This document shows, piece after piece, positions 1 through 8,665 of a DNA stretch of 64,000 nt. Below the pieces are notes generated by a model. It saw nothing but the letters and a program-made list of their open reading frames with translations. It was not told the origin of the DNA and did no database searches. The stretch's first letter is position 1. Every line of letters starts with the position of its first letter. Source of the stretch: Pseudomonas sp. H3(2019) (lineage in GTDB: Bacteria; Pseudomonadota; Gammaproteobacteria; Pseudomonadales; Pseudomonadaceae); the NCBI RefSeq assembly GCF_007713465.1, contig NZ_VMSG01000004.1:124001-188000 (forward strand), written 5' to 3'. The position numbers and the translations under genes were made by a program.

Positions 1-537
1 TCCCGTGGCGCGGTACGTAACGTTCTTGGCGAGACAGCCACTCAGGTTTCCTTGCTGCAGGGGGCTTATCGTTTCTCTGAAGATCAGAACGCGCCTCTAC
101 CTGAAATGCCTGATGTGGGCGCCGTTGCCGTAGGCGAATGGCCGATCGACCCGCGTAACGATTGGGGACGTCTGGGCGTGCGTCATGTTGACGACATATT
201 GGCCCTGGATATTCAGGTCAAGCCGGGCGAGCGCGTGATGGTCGTGGGCACCAGTGAATTCGTGTGGCGTCCGTTTCTGCTGGCTGAACGTCTTGAACGA
301 GCAGGGGCTGACGTTCATTTCAGCTCCACCAGTCGGTCGCCGATTGCCTTGGGCCATGAGATCGGTCACGCCTTGTCGTTCTCCGATAACTACGGCCTCG
401 GTATCCCGAACTTTCTTTATAACGTGCGTCCGGGTCAGTTTGACCGTGTGTTGATCTGTACCGAAACGCCTGCACAAGCGGTTCCCCAGTCGCTGATTGA
501 TTCGCTGAACGCAGAGGTCATTGTTGATGGGCAGTAA
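1..537 (+). CDS. TRSP-domain protein, C-terminal part (5' end outside window)
   Basis: The reading frame is open from base 1, so this is the C-terminal 178 residues of a longer gene. A TSRSPI motif matches the signature that names the TRSP domain, which follows a PRTase_2 phosphoribosyltransferase domain in ter-linked gene clusters; that upstream domain would lie outside the window. The family is predicted, not shown biochemically, to help make a nucleoside-like metabolite. The stop overlaps the next gene by 11 bases and the following genes are equally tight, so this is part of the ter operon. The domain call rests on the motif and on context. Confidence 0.72.
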   Translation, partial: SRGAVRNVLGETATQVSLLQGAYRFSEDQNAPLPEMPDVGAVAVGEWPIDPRNDWGRLGVRHVDDILALDIQVKPGERVMVVGTSEFVWRPFLLAERLERAGADVHFSSTSRSPIALGHEIGHALSFSDNYGLGIPNFLYNVRPGQFDRVLICTETPAQAVPQSLIDSLNAEVIVDGQ

Positions 538-1285
538 GCGTCCCCTGATGCTCATCGATCTCGATGACACCTTGTTTCAGACAGCCCGCAAGATGCCGCA
601 AGGATCTGCGCGGCACACCGCGACGCTGGATGTCGAGGGTCAGCCCAATGGCTATATGAGTTCCGTACAGAAAAACTTTGTGGAGTGGCTGCTGGCATCG
701 GCAGATGTCGTACCGGTCACGGCGCGTAGCGTTGAAGCTTACAGCCGCGTGAAATTGCCCTTCGTCGCGGGCGCCGTGTGTTCCCATGGTGGGGTGATCC
801 TCCAGCCCGACGGTGCGCTGGATCGGGATTGGCATGGGCAGATGACCGACGCGCTGGCAGCGTATCAGAACCGCCTTCCGGCACTGAGTGCTGCAACCCT
901 GGCCATCGGCAAGGAAATGGGTTTTTCCCTGCGCGGATGGGTTGTGGAAGAACAAGGCCTGTTGAATTACGTCGTGACCAAGCATAACGAGTCGGACGAT
1001 TCTGTGCTGCAAAAGGTCCTGGCCGAAGTCCAGGCCCGTGGTCTGCTGGACGACATGCATATCCACGGCAACGGCAACAACCTGGCCTTCCTGCCGAACG
1101 GCTTGTCCAAGCGTCTGGCAGTTCAAGAGTTGCTTCGCCGCGATCGCGTCGTCAATGGCGAACGCCCTGTACTGGGATTTGGTGACAGTGTCACCGACCT
1201 TGGCTTCATGAACGAATGCAACTTCTGGGCGACCCCTTCCAATAGCCAGTTGGCAAAGGTTGTGGAGGCAATGATCCATGGTTAA
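527..1285 (+). CDS. HAD-superfamily hydrolase of the ter cluster
   Basis: 252 residues from ATG 527; this start is preferred over the upstream TTG at 521. HAD motif I is LIDLDDTLFQT near the N-terminus, with the nucleophile and acid/base aspartates, and motif IV is GFGDSVTDLGF near residue 222. It is probably a soluble phosphatase acting on a phosphorylated sugar or nucleotide intermediate; the substrate cannot be read from sequence. It overlaps the gene before (11 bases) and after (8 bases), so translation is likely coupled. Confidence 0.85.
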   Translation: MGSKRPLMLIDLDDTLFQTARKMPQGSARHTATLDVEGQPNGYMSSVQKNFVEWLLASADVVPVTARSVEAYSRVKLPFVAGAVCSHGGVILQPDGALDRDWHGQMTDALAAYQNRLPALSAATLAIGKEMGFSLRGWVVEEQGLLNYVVTKHNESDDSVLQKVLAEVQARGLLDDMHIHGNGNNLAFLPNGLSKRLAVQELLRRDRVVNGERPVLGFGDSVTDLGFMNECNFWATPSNSQLAKVVEAMIHG

Positions 1286-2372
1286 TGCCTTCGCACACCT
1301 GACCACGGTTGGCAGTGGCAGCTACGCGCCCGATGACGTGCACTTCCTTTTGCAACCGGTCGAAATCGAAGTGACGGATGTTCAAGAGAAAGAGCGCCTG
1401 ATCCAGACGCGGCAGAAGCATTACTCCGAGATGATCAGCCTGGAATCGGCTCCGACCGAGGTCCACAAAGGGCTTTACCAGCGCGCAATGTTGCAGAATT
1501 CGGCCAGGATGGCCCGTGATGTTCAGTCTTTGGCGCTGGCGCTGGATCAGGCCTGTGACGGCCCTTCGATCGCGCTGGTTTCGTTCGTGCGTGCGGGGCT
1601 GCCCCTGGGCGTATTGCTGCGCCGCGCGCTCCTGGACCTGGGGCGTGACGCTCATCATTACGGCATCAGCATTGTTCGTGATCGCGGCATCGACATGATA
1701 GCCCTGGAAGCCGTGATCAAGGCTCACGGCGCTGAAAACATAGTTTTTGTTGATGGCTGGACAGGCAAGGGCGCCATCTCTACAGAAATCCAGCGCAGCC
1801 TCAAGGGCGACACGCGCTTTCCCGAGCAGCCACGCCTTGTGGTGCTGGCCGACCCTTGCGGGCGCGCCTGGCTGGCGGCTTCGGCCGAGGACTGGGTGAT
1901 TCCGTCCGGCATCCTAGGGGCCACGGTTTCCGGCCTGGTATCGCGCTCCATCTGGCCCACCAACGGTGGCCTGCATGGATGCGTGGTCTACGACCATTTG
2001 CACGAGCACGACGTAACGCGAGAGTTCATCGAGCAGATCGAAGCCGTGCGTCAGGCGCAGGCTCCGGTGGCAGCCGTTGCACCCTGGACGGAGGCGCAGC
2101 GCAGCGAACTGCAGTCTTCGGCTCTGAGTGTCATCGACGCCATTGCCGCTCAATGGGGCATCAGCAATCTGAACCGGGTGAAACCCGGCATTGCCGAGGC
2201 CACGCGTGCCGTACTGCGCCGCGTACCGGATCACGTTCTGGTCCGCGATCGCAGCGATCCGGATGTTCAATTGCTGATGCACCTGACCGAGCGAGCGAAC
2301 GTGGCGGTTGAGGAGATGGGGACTGCCCTCGGTCCTTATCGTGCTGTGACCGTCATCCGGAGTTTGAGCTGA
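1278..2372 (+). CDS. StiP-family phosphoribosyltransferase-like protein with PELOTA-type C-terminus
   Basis: 364 residues. The segment IVFVDGWTGKGAI (about residues 154-166) looks like a PRPP-binding loop, and the N-terminal two thirds match the family named both PRTase_1 and cysteine protease StiP. The last ~70 residues (SNLNRVKPGIAEATR onward) resemble the PELOTA-like RNA-binding domain usually fused there. In ter clusters this protein is predicted to join base and ribose phosphate or to act on RNA; neither activity is certain. Its TGA overlaps the next ATG (TGATG). Confidence 0.8.
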   Translation: MVNAFAHLTTVGSGSYAPDDVHFLLQPVEIEVTDVQEKERLIQTRQKHYSEMISLESAPTEVHKGLYQRAMLQNSARMARDVQSLALALDQACDGPSIALVSFVRAGLPLGVLLRRALLDLGRDAHHYGISIVRDRGIDMIALEAVIKAHGAENIVFVDGWTGKGAISTEIQRSLKGDTRFPEQPRLVVLADPCGRAWLAASAEDWVIPSGILGATVSGLVSRSIWPTNGGLHGCVVYDHLHEHDVTREFIEQIEAVRQAQAPVAAVAPWTEAQRSELQSSALSVIDAIAAQWGISNLNRVKPGIAEATRAVLRRVPDHVLVRDRSDPDVQLLMHLTERANVAVEEMGTALGPYRAVTVIRSLS

Positions 2373-3322
2373 TGAAAAAACTATCGCCCTACGCCCTCGG
2401 AGCAACGCTCTATATGCCGGCCACCCGCGAGGACATCCTCGATGTGGTTCTGCACAAAAAACTGCCCGAACTACGATCGATGGTGGTGTGCCTTGAGGAT
2501 GCGGTCGCGGAAATCGATGTCGAGACGGCGTTGGCCAATCTTCATCAGTTGCTGCTCTCGATTGAACAGCAGGGCGGCCGCTCGGCAGATGGGCCCCTGC
2601 TGTTCGTGCGACCGCGTGATTCGCAGATGGCCGCGGTTCTCAACGAATGGCCGTTGATGGCGCATGTGGATGGTTTTGTCTTGCCCAAGCTAAGCCTGTC
2701 CAATCTGCGTTCGTGGGAGTTGGCTGTCACCAATCCCGACATTTTTCTGATGCCAACCCTGGAAACCCGAGAGGTCTTCAACCCTGTCGAGATGGTCGAA
2801 CTGGGGGCAGCGCTCAAACAGACCCTGGACCATCGCATTATTGCGCTGCGCATCGGCGGCAATGATTTGCTGGGTTGCCTGGGGCTTCGGCGCAACCCGG
2901 CTACAACGCTTTACAGCACGCCCATGGGGTACGTGATTCCGATGCTTGCCGGGGTCATGGGGTCGCAAGGGTTTGCCTTGACCGCCCCGGTGTTCGAGTG
3001 TTTGGCGACGCCGCATTTGCTGGTGGAAGAATTGAACCTCGACATTGCCCATGGCCTGGTGGGTAAAACGGCGATTCATCCAAGCCAGATCAGCAGCATT
3101 CAGGACAGCTTGCGCGTCAGCCTTGAAGATCTAAATTGTGCCAAATTGATGCTGAATGAAGTCGCGCCAGCCGTCTTCAATCACAATGACGCCATGTGCG
3201 AACCAGCTACTCACTTCAAATGGGCTACGAATATCCTTGAGCGTGCGAGGTGGCATGGTGTCAGGCATGCGGAGCCGAGCCATAGCGATCAATCGATTCG
3301 TCTTGCAGAGACGGGCCGATGA
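2372..3322 (+). CDS. HpcH/HpaI aldolase/citrate-lyase-like TIM-barrel protein
   Basis: 316 residues. The N-terminus YALGATLYMPATRED, the acidic segment VVCLEDAVAE, RIGGNDLLGCLGLRR in the middle and GKTAIHPSQI towards the C-terminus are typical of the citrate lyase beta/HpcH fold (C-C_Bond_Lyase subgroup of ter clusters). It probably makes or breaks a C-C bond on an acyl or sugar intermediate in the metal-binding mouth of the barrel. Start and stop overlap both neighbours (TGATG at the start, ATGA at the end), placing it in the ter biosynthetic arm. Confidence 0.85.
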   Translation: MKKLSPYALGATLYMPATREDILDVVLHKKLPELRSMVVCLEDAVAEIDVETALANLHQLLLSIEQQGGRSADGPLLFVRPRDSQMAAVLNEWPLMAHVDGFVLPKLSLSNLRSWELAVTNPDIFLMPTLETREVFNPVEMVELGAALKQTLDHRIIALRIGGNDLLGCLGLRRNPATTLYSTPMGYVIPMLAGVMGSQGFALTAPVFECLATPHLLVEELNLDIAHGLVGKTAIHPSQISSIQDSLRVSLEDLNCAKLMLNEVAPAVFNHNDAMCEPATHFKWATNILERARWHGVRHAEPSHSDQSIRLAETGR

Positions 3323-4098
3323 CCCAGGAGATGCTCGAGACAGGCCCGGCCAAGGCCAACGTGCTGTCGGTTTTCGATTTCGACGGCACCTTGACCCGGC
3401 ATGACAGCTTCATTCCCTTTCTCAAGTTTGCGTTTGGCAAGTTCGAGTTCGCCAGGCGCTTGCGCCTGCTTGCCGGGCCGGGGGTGCGTTACCTGACGCG
3501 CCGCTTATCGCGAGACGAGCTCAAGGCAAGGCTGATCGCCGTTTTCCTGACCGACACCAAAGAAGAGTGGGTCCGGCACAAGGCCGCAGAATTTTGCGGC
3601 CTGTACTGGACCCGCCTGATGCGGCCTGCCGGGTTGATTTCTGTGTCCGCCGAAAGGCAGGCCGGCAATGAGGTCACCCTCTGTTCAGCCTCTCCGGCAT
3701 TGGTTCTGAAACCGTTTGCCGATCGCCTCAATATCAAATTGATCGCCACTGAACTGGAGGTCGTCGATGGGCGGCTGACGGGGCGGATATCGGGTAACAA
3801 CTGCCGCTGTGAAGCGAAGGTACAGCGACTTGAAGCGGTGTACGGAGATTTGACGCAATACCGATTGCGCGCCTGGGGCGACACTCGAGGTGACCACGAA
3901 CTATTGGCTGCTGCGCAAGATGCGCACTGGCGACATTTCCACCCTGCATGGCGTCGAGGACGCCTTCGGGTATCCAGGACCGTGGATCGAGAAGCAGGCG
4001 TTGTGCCGATGGCGACTCGACCGGTTGAGGACAGCAACGATACACACCAGCAATTGACGACCAACAAGGAGCGTACCGATGGCCCTAACTCTGACTAA
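3319..4098 (+). CDS. HAD-IB family hydrolase
   Basis: 259 residues from an ATG overlapping the previous TGA. Motif I is FDFDGTLTRHDSF, motif II TLCSASPA, and motif IV WGDTRGDHELL, all typical of subfamily IB phosphatases (phosphoserine phosphatase/CicA type). The recognisable fold ends near HWRHFHPAW, about residue 215. A further ~45 polar residues run on until a stop 20 bases inside terZ. That tail may be real, or the product of an old 3' frameshift that removed an earlier stop; sequence alone does not decide. Confidence 0.82.
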   Translation: MTQEMLETGPAKANVLSVFDFDGTLTRHDSFIPFLKFAFGKFEFARRLRLLAGPGVRYLTRRLSRDELKARLIAVFLTDTKEEWVRHKAAEFCGLYWTRLMRPAGLISVSAERQAGNEVTLCSASPALVLKPFADRLNIKLIATELEVVDGRLTGRISGNNCRCEAKVQRLEAVYGDLTQYRLRAWGDTRGDHELLAAAQDAHWRHFHPAWRRGRLRVSRTVDREAGVVPMATRPVEDSNDTHQQLTTNKERTDGPNSD

Positions 4099-4666
4099 AA
4101 ACCAATCAATCTCCCTGGAAAAAACTGCCGGCGGTGGCCTCACGGCGATCAGTCTTGGCCTCGGCTGGGATCCAGAGAAAGCCGGGTTCATGGGGCGATT
4201 GATGGGTAATAGTGGTGAGGTCGACCTGGATGCTTCGTGCATTCTTTTCGATGCCGACTTCAAGCCAGTAGACCTGGTGTGGTTCCGTCAATTGACGTCC
4301 CGCGATGGTTCGATCCAGCACTCGGGTGACAACCGCACCGGCGAAGGCGATGGCGACGACGAAACCATCACGGTTGATCTGCAGCGTCTGCCAGCCACCG
4401 TCAAGTCCCTGGTGTTTACAGTGAACAGCTTCACTGGCCAGAACTTCGAGAAGATTGCCAACGCCTATTGCCGCATCGTCAATGCGAGCAACAGGAGCGA
4501 ACTGGCACGTTTCAATCTCTCCGAAAAGGGCCGTCACACCGGCGTCGTCATGGCCAGTCTGGTTCGCGGGAACGGCGGCTGGGAATTCAAGGCGATTGGT
4601 CAGGTGACCAATGGCCGCACGGCTGATGACCTGGTCAACCTGGCTGTTCAGGCGGTGCGTGCATGA
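4079..4666 (+). CDS. terZ: TerZ/TerD-family tellurium resistance protein
   Basis: 195 residues. It has the TerD-fold signatures: SISLEK near the N-terminus, LGLGWDP, VDLDASCILFD and HSGDNRTGEGDGDDE. The last two carry the aspartates that form the calcium sites of TerD proteins. WFRQLTSRDGS and the ASCILFD variant fit TerZ better than TerD or TerE. It is a cytoplasmic protein thought to assemble with other Ter proteins at the membrane under tellurite, phage or oxidative stress. The RBS AAGGAGC lies before the ATG, and its stop overlaps terA by 4 bases. Confidence 0.9.
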   Translation: MALTLTKNQSISLEKTAGGGLTAISLGLGWDPEKAGFMGRLMGNSGEVDLDASCILFDADFKPVDLVWFRQLTSRDGSIQHSGDNRTGEGDGDDETITVDLQRLPATVKSLVFTVNSFTGQNFEKIANAYCRIVNASNRSELARFNLSEKGRHTGVVMASLVRGNGGWEFKAIGQVTNGRTADDLVNLAVQAVRA

Positions 4667-5829
4667 CGACCCTGGTCCCTGGTGGAAATGCGCCGGTAGC
4701 CACCGGCCAGGTGCGGATCGATATCAGCTACTCGGCAATTCCGGGTGCGGATATCGACGTGTCTGCATTCGTCCTGGGGGCCGCGGGTAAAGTCCGCGGC
4801 GACACCGACATGTGCTTCTACGGCCAGACCAATGTGCTGGGCGGTACAGTGCAGATGACCGAGTCCTCTGCCGGTCGTGCGGTATTCACCCTTGATTTGT
4901 CGCGCCTTGATTCGGCGGTCGAGAAAGTGGCGCTGACTGCGACGATTTACGAGAACAAAGCCTGCTTCGATCGTGTATCCCATCTCGCGCTGATCGTCAC
5001 CGGTGGTATCGAGGCGCAGATACCAACCGGCGGAATGCAAGAAACCGCCCTGATTCTCGGCGAGTTTTATCGCCGCCAGGGTGAGTGGAAATTCCGTTGT
5101 GTCGCTCAGGGTTTTGCCGGCGGTCTGGAGCCTTTGGCCAAGTACTTTGGGGTCGAAATTGCCGCGCCTTCCCCGGCTCCGGTGGCCGCTCCTGCACCTG
5201 TTGCGGCGCCTGTCGCGCCACCGAAGTCTTCGGTCAGCCTGAGCAAAATCACCCTCGACAAGACACGCTCCTCGATCAGCCTGGAGAAAACATCGGAAGG
5301 CTTCGGCGAGATCAAGGTCAACCTCAACTGGAACAAAGGCAAGGGCGGTGGCTTCTTCTCGCGAAACAACGCCATCGACCTCGATGTGGGTTGCCTTTAT
5401 GAGTTGCAGGATGGCTCCAAAGGAGTTGTTCAGGCGCTGGGCAACAGCTTCGGCGATCTCGACTACGACCCTTACATTCAGTTGATGGGAGATGACCGTA
5501 CCGGTGCCGTCAGTGATGGTGAATGGCTCCACATCAACGGTAAGCATTGGGGGGATATCCGGCGAGTGCTGGTTTTCGCCTTCATCTACGACGGTGCGCC
5601 GAACTGGCGTGAGACCGATGGCGTCGTGACCATTTATGTCCCGGGTCAGCCACCGATCGAAGTTCGCCTGAATGAAGAAGGCGGCCGCCTTGGCATGTGT
5701 GCAATCGCTCTTCTTGAGAATGTGGCCGGCGGCGTCAAGGTCAGTCGACGTGTCGATTTCCACAAAGGCCATTCGGTCATGGACAAGGCTTACGGTTGGG
5801 GCATGCGCTGGGCGGCTGGCTCCAAGTAA
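4663..5829 (+). CDS. terA: TerA-like protein, two TerD-type domains
   Basis: 388 residues. A TerD-like N-terminal domain (about 1-165, ending AGGLEPLAKYFGV) lacks the usual SL-K start. A Pro/Ala linker (about 170-185) leads to a second domain starting SSISLEK, with IDLDVGCLYEL and MGDDRTGAVSDGEWL. This arrangement and the closing GWGMRWAAGSK are typical of TerA. It is expected to join the Ter complex under the membrane. The 4-base overlap with terZ implies coupled translation. Confidence 0.88.
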   Translation: MTTLVPGGNAPVATGQVRIDISYSAIPGADIDVSAFVLGAAGKVRGDTDMCFYGQTNVLGGTVQMTESSAGRAVFTLDLSRLDSAVEKVALTATIYENKACFDRVSHLALIVTGGIEAQIPTGGMQETALILGEFYRRQGEWKFRCVAQGFAGGLEPLAKYFGVEIAAPSPAPVAAPAPVAAPVAPPKSSVSLSKITLDKTRSSISLEKTSEGFGEIKVNLNWNKGKGGGFFSRNNAIDLDVGCLYELQDGSKGVVQALGNSFGDLDYDPYIQLMGDDRTGAVSDGEWLHINGKHWGDIRRVLVFAFIYDGAPNWRETDGVVTIYVPGQPPIEVRLNEEGGRLGMCAIALLENVAGGVKVSRRVDFHKGHSVMDKAYGWGMRWAAGSK

Positions 5830-5841
5830 TTATTTGAAAAC

Positions 5842-5862
5842 GGCGGACCGATCCGGTCCGCC
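5842..5862 (+). promoter_or_regulatory. Perfect hairpin between terA and terB
   Basis: Inverted repeat GGCGGACCG / CGGTCCGCC, 9 bp with a 3-base loop, between the terA stop and the terB RBS. No T-run follows, so it is more likely an mRNA processing, stability or partial attenuation element than a full terminator. Confidence 0.55.
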
Positions 5863-5877
5863 CTAGAGGTGAATAAC

Positions 5878-6327
5878 ATGTTGTCATGGTTGAAAACAAA
5901 CGCAGCACTTGCTCGCGAGAAGCTGACCACCGAAGTGGCCAAGTTCAAGAACAGAGAGTTCATGGAAGCTGTTGCCAACAGCTGTGCCATGGTCGCGGCG
6001 GCCGATGGAGAGGTCAGCTCGGCTGAAAAAATGAAGATGACCGGGTTCATCAACAACTCGCCCGAGCTGAAGGTGTTCAACCTGAGCGACGTCATCAAGG
6101 TCTTCAACGACGCTTGCGGCAAGTTCGAATTTGACTTTCAGATCGGTCAAGCCGAAGCCCTGAAAAACATCAGCAAGATAAAGGGCAAGGATGGGGCAGG
6201 CCGCCTGCTCGTCCGTGTTGCCTGCGCCATCGGCGCGTCGGACGGCAATTTCGATAACAAGGAAAAAGCGGTTTGTCGCCTGATCTGCCTGGAGCTGGGT
6301 CTTCCCCCGGCTGACTTTGAATTGTAA
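5878..6327 (+). CDS. terB: TerB-family tellurite resistance protein
   Basis: 149 residues from ATG 5878, chosen over GTG 5869 because AGAGG at 5865-5869 is correctly spaced only for the ATG. It is a small all-helical TerB domain with two acidic metal-binding repeats, AAADGEVSSAEK and IGASDGNFDNKEK. TerB binds TerC at the membrane and links it to the soluble TerD-type proteins. Genes on either side are terA and terC, as in classical ter operons. Confidence 0.9.
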   Translation: MLSWLKTNAALAREKLTTEVAKFKNREFMEAVANSCAMVAAADGEVSSAEKMKMTGFINNSPELKVFNLSDVIKVFNDACGKFEFDFQIGQAEALKNISKIKGKDGAGRLLVRVACAIGASDGNFDNKEKAVCRLICLELGLPPADFEL

Positions 6328-6338
6328 GGAACGACACC

Positions 6339-7373
6339 GTGGAAGTTACTCACCTGGGGTTCCCCCCGCTGACCATCGCTGTGTTTGTGGCGCTGGCGCT
6401 CGGCGCAATGATCCTCGACATGTTCACCCATCGCGGTGACAAGCCGATCAGCCTTGCCCGAGCGTCGGCCTGGTCGGTGTTCTGGATTCTCATCTCGTTC
6501 GGTTTTGCAGGTTTCCTGTACGTCGAACATGGCCCGGAAATCGCCACCCTGTTCATCACCGGCTATGCGCTGGAAAAAGTCCTGAGCGTGGACAACCTGT
6601 TCGTGTTCATGGCGATCTTCGCCTGGTTCAAAGTGCCGGATGGCTTGCGCCATCGCGTACTGTACTGGGGCATTCTCGGCGCGATCGTTTTCCGCCTGAT
6701 CTTCGTGGCAATCGGTACCGGTCTGCTGGCGCTGGGCCCGTGGGTCGAAGTGGTCTTTGCACTGATTGTGGCCTGGACGGCTGTCATGATGCTCAGAGGC
6801 GGCGGTGACGACGAAGAGGAAGAGGATTACTCCACGCACATGGCTTACCGCTTTGCGAAGAAGCTGTTCCCGGTGTGGCCGAAATTGCATGGTCACGACT
6901 TCTTCGTACGCCGCAAGACGTTGGAAGTTGAACTGACCAAGCCGGAAAACAAAGGCATGTCGTTGGCGGCCAAAGGTGGTCTGTTCGCGACGCCTCTGTT
7001 TTTGTGCCTGGTGGTCATGGAAGTGTCCGACGTGTTGTTTGCCTTCGACTCCGTACCCGCAGTCATCGCCGTCAGCCGCGAACCCCTGATCGTGTTCTCG
7101 GCAATGCTCTTCGCCATCCTTGGCCTGCGGACCATGTACTTTGTACTGGAAGCGCTGAAACGTTACCTGGTGCATCTGGAAAAGGCCGTCATTGCGCTGC
7201 TCTTCTTTATCGCTGTAAAGCTGGGCCTGAATGCGACTGACCATCTGTTTCATCACGGCTACAACATCGATCCGAACACCAGCCTGATCATCGTTGTTGT
7301 GGTGCTGGCCATCGGCATCTTCGCCAGTGTGCTCTTCCCGCAAAAGGAAGTTGCGCAGGCCGAAAATCAGTAA
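6339..7373 (+). CDS. terC: TerC-family integral membrane protein
   Basis: 344 residues from GTG 6339, with AAGGA 11 bases upstream. There are about nine hydrophobic segments and the two conserved acidic membrane motifs EKVLSVDNLFVF (about 79-90) and EVSDVLFAFDSVPAV. An acidic loop, GGDDEEEEDY, lies near residue 155. TerC proteins are metal-handling membrane scaffolds, several of them manganese exporters; the ter-cluster member anchors the Ter complex and confers tellurite resistance. Confidence 0.92.
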   Translation: MEVTHLGFPPLTIAVFVALALGAMILDMFTHRGDKPISLARASAWSVFWILISFGFAGFLYVEHGPEIATLFITGYALEKVLSVDNLFVFMAIFAWFKVPDGLRHRVLYWGILGAIVFRLIFVAIGTGLLALGPWVEVVFALIVAWTAVMMLRGGGDDEEEEDYSTHMAYRFAKKLFPVWPKLHGHDFFVRRKTLEVELTKPENKGMSLAAKGGLFATPLFLCLVVMEVSDVLFAFDSVPAVIAVSREPLIVFSAMLFAILGLRTMYFVLEALKRYLVHLEKAVIALLFFIAVKLGLNATDHLFHHGYNIDPNTSLIIVVVVLAIGIFASVLFPQKEVAQAENQ

Positions 7374-7406
7374 TTCCAAACGCATCAACCACAAGGAGCT
7401 GTACTC

Positions 7407-7982
7407 ATGGCACTGACTCTTCAAAAAGGCGGCAACCTGTCCCTATCGAAGACCGATCCTTCTCTGACCAAGATCCTGGTCGGTCTGGGTTGGGATCCAC
7501 GCGCAACTGACGGCACGGAGTTTGACCTGGACGCAAGCGCGTTCCTGCTGGGTGCCAACGGCAAAGTACGTGGTGACGCCGACTTCATTTTTTACAATCA
7601 GCTCAAAAGCGCTGATGGCTCCATCGAGCACACCGGTGACAACCGCACCGGTGCGGGCGATGGCGACGACGAAGTGCTGAAAATAGATTTGAGCCGCGTT
7701 CCGGCCGATATCGACAAGGTCGCATTCACCGTCACCATCCACGACGCTGACGCACGCAAGCAAAACTTCGGTCAGGTCGGCGGTTCGTTTATTCGCATTG
7801 CCAACGAAATCACCGGTACCGAGATTGTTCGTTACGACCTGGCAGAAGACGCTTCTACCGAAACCGCGATGATCTTTGCCGAGCTGTACCGCAACAACGG
7901 CGAGTGGAAATTCCGTGCCGTCGGTTCGGGCTTTGCCGGTGGCCTGAAGGCGCTGGCCAACTCGTACGGTATGAACTTCTAA
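7407..7982 (+). CDS. terD: TerD-family calcium-binding stress protein
   Basis: 191 residues. TerD signatures in order are [62 protein letters not shown] and [16 protein letters not shown]. The aspartates of FDLDAS and [12 protein letters not shown] form the calcium sites. RBS AAGGAG lies before the ATG. It is a close paralogue of the next gene, as terD/terE usually are. Confidence 0.93.
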   Translation: MALTLQKGGNLSLSKTDPSLTKILVGLGWDPRATDGTEFDLDASAFLLGANGKVRGDADFIFYNQLKSADGSIEHTGDNRTGAGDGDDEVLKIDLSRVPADIDKVAFTVTIHDADARKQNFGQVGGSFIRIANEITGTEIVRYDLAEDASTETAMIFAELYRNNGEWKFRAVGSGFAGGLKALANSYGMNF

Positions 7983-8014
7983 ATCCCTCGGTCTATCGAA
8001 TAAGGAAATTAATC

Positions 8015-8593
8015 ATGGCTGTAAGTCTTTCCAAAGGCGGCAACGTATCCCTGTCCAAAGAAGCACCGGGCCTGAGCGATGTGCTCGTGGGTCTGGGCTG
8101 GGATCCTCGCGTTACCGACGGCACCGAGTTCGACCTCGATGCGTCGATTTTTATCGTGGGCGAAAACGGTAAAGTGCTCGACGACAACAGCTTCATTTTC
8201 TACAACAACAAAAAATCCGCTGACGGCTCCGTCGAACACATGGGCGACAACCGCTCCGGTGCCGGCGAAGGCGACGATGAACAAGTGACGGTCAAACTGA
8301 CTTCCCTGGCTCCGCTGGTGAAGAAGCTGGTGTTCGCGGTCACCATCCACGACTCCGATGCTCGTAAACAGAACTTCGGCCAGGTCTCCAACGGCTACAT
8401 TCGTGTGATGAACAAGGCTGACGGTAAAGAACTGGCGCGTTTCGACTTGAGCGAAGACGCTTCCACCGAAACGGCCATGATCTTTGGCGAACTGTATCGC
8501 AGCGGTGAAGAGTTCAAGTTCAAGGCGATCGGCCAAGGTTTCGCCGGCGGCCTGAAGCCTCTGGCTGAAGCCCACGGCGTCAGCATCGGCTAA
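8015..8593 (+). CDS. terE: TerE/TerD-family calcium-binding stress protein
   Basis: 192 residues from ATG 8015 with AAGGA just upstream. The motifs are those of ter[62 protein letters not shown] and a C-terminal [14 protein letters not shown]. It is the last gene of the ter operon, followed 15 bases later by a strong terminator. The TerE name follows position only; TerD would serve as well. Confidence 0.9.
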   Translation: MAVSLSKGGNVSLSKEAPGLSDVLVGLGWDPRVTDGTEFDLDASIFIVGENGKVLDDNSFIFYNNKKSADGSVEHMGDNRSGAGEGDDEQVTVKLTSLAPLVKKLVFAVTIHDSDARKQNFGQVSNGYIRVMNKADGKELARFDLSEDASTETAMIFGELYRSGEEFKFKAIGQGFAGGLKPLAEAHGVSIG

Positions 8594-8607
8594 CCCTTTC
8601 GGGTTCA

Positions 8608-8640
8608 AAAAGCCCCGCTTTTCAAGCGGGGCTTTTTCTT
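8608..8640 (+). terminator. Rho-independent terminator of the ter operon
   Basis: Stem AGCCCCGCTT / AAGCGGGGCT with a TTC loop (8611-8633), preceded by A's and followed by TTTTC. It sits between terE and a convergent gene and may serve both strands. Confidence 0.9.
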
Positions 8641-8665
8641 GCTTGGCTATTTCATGATCCGACGA

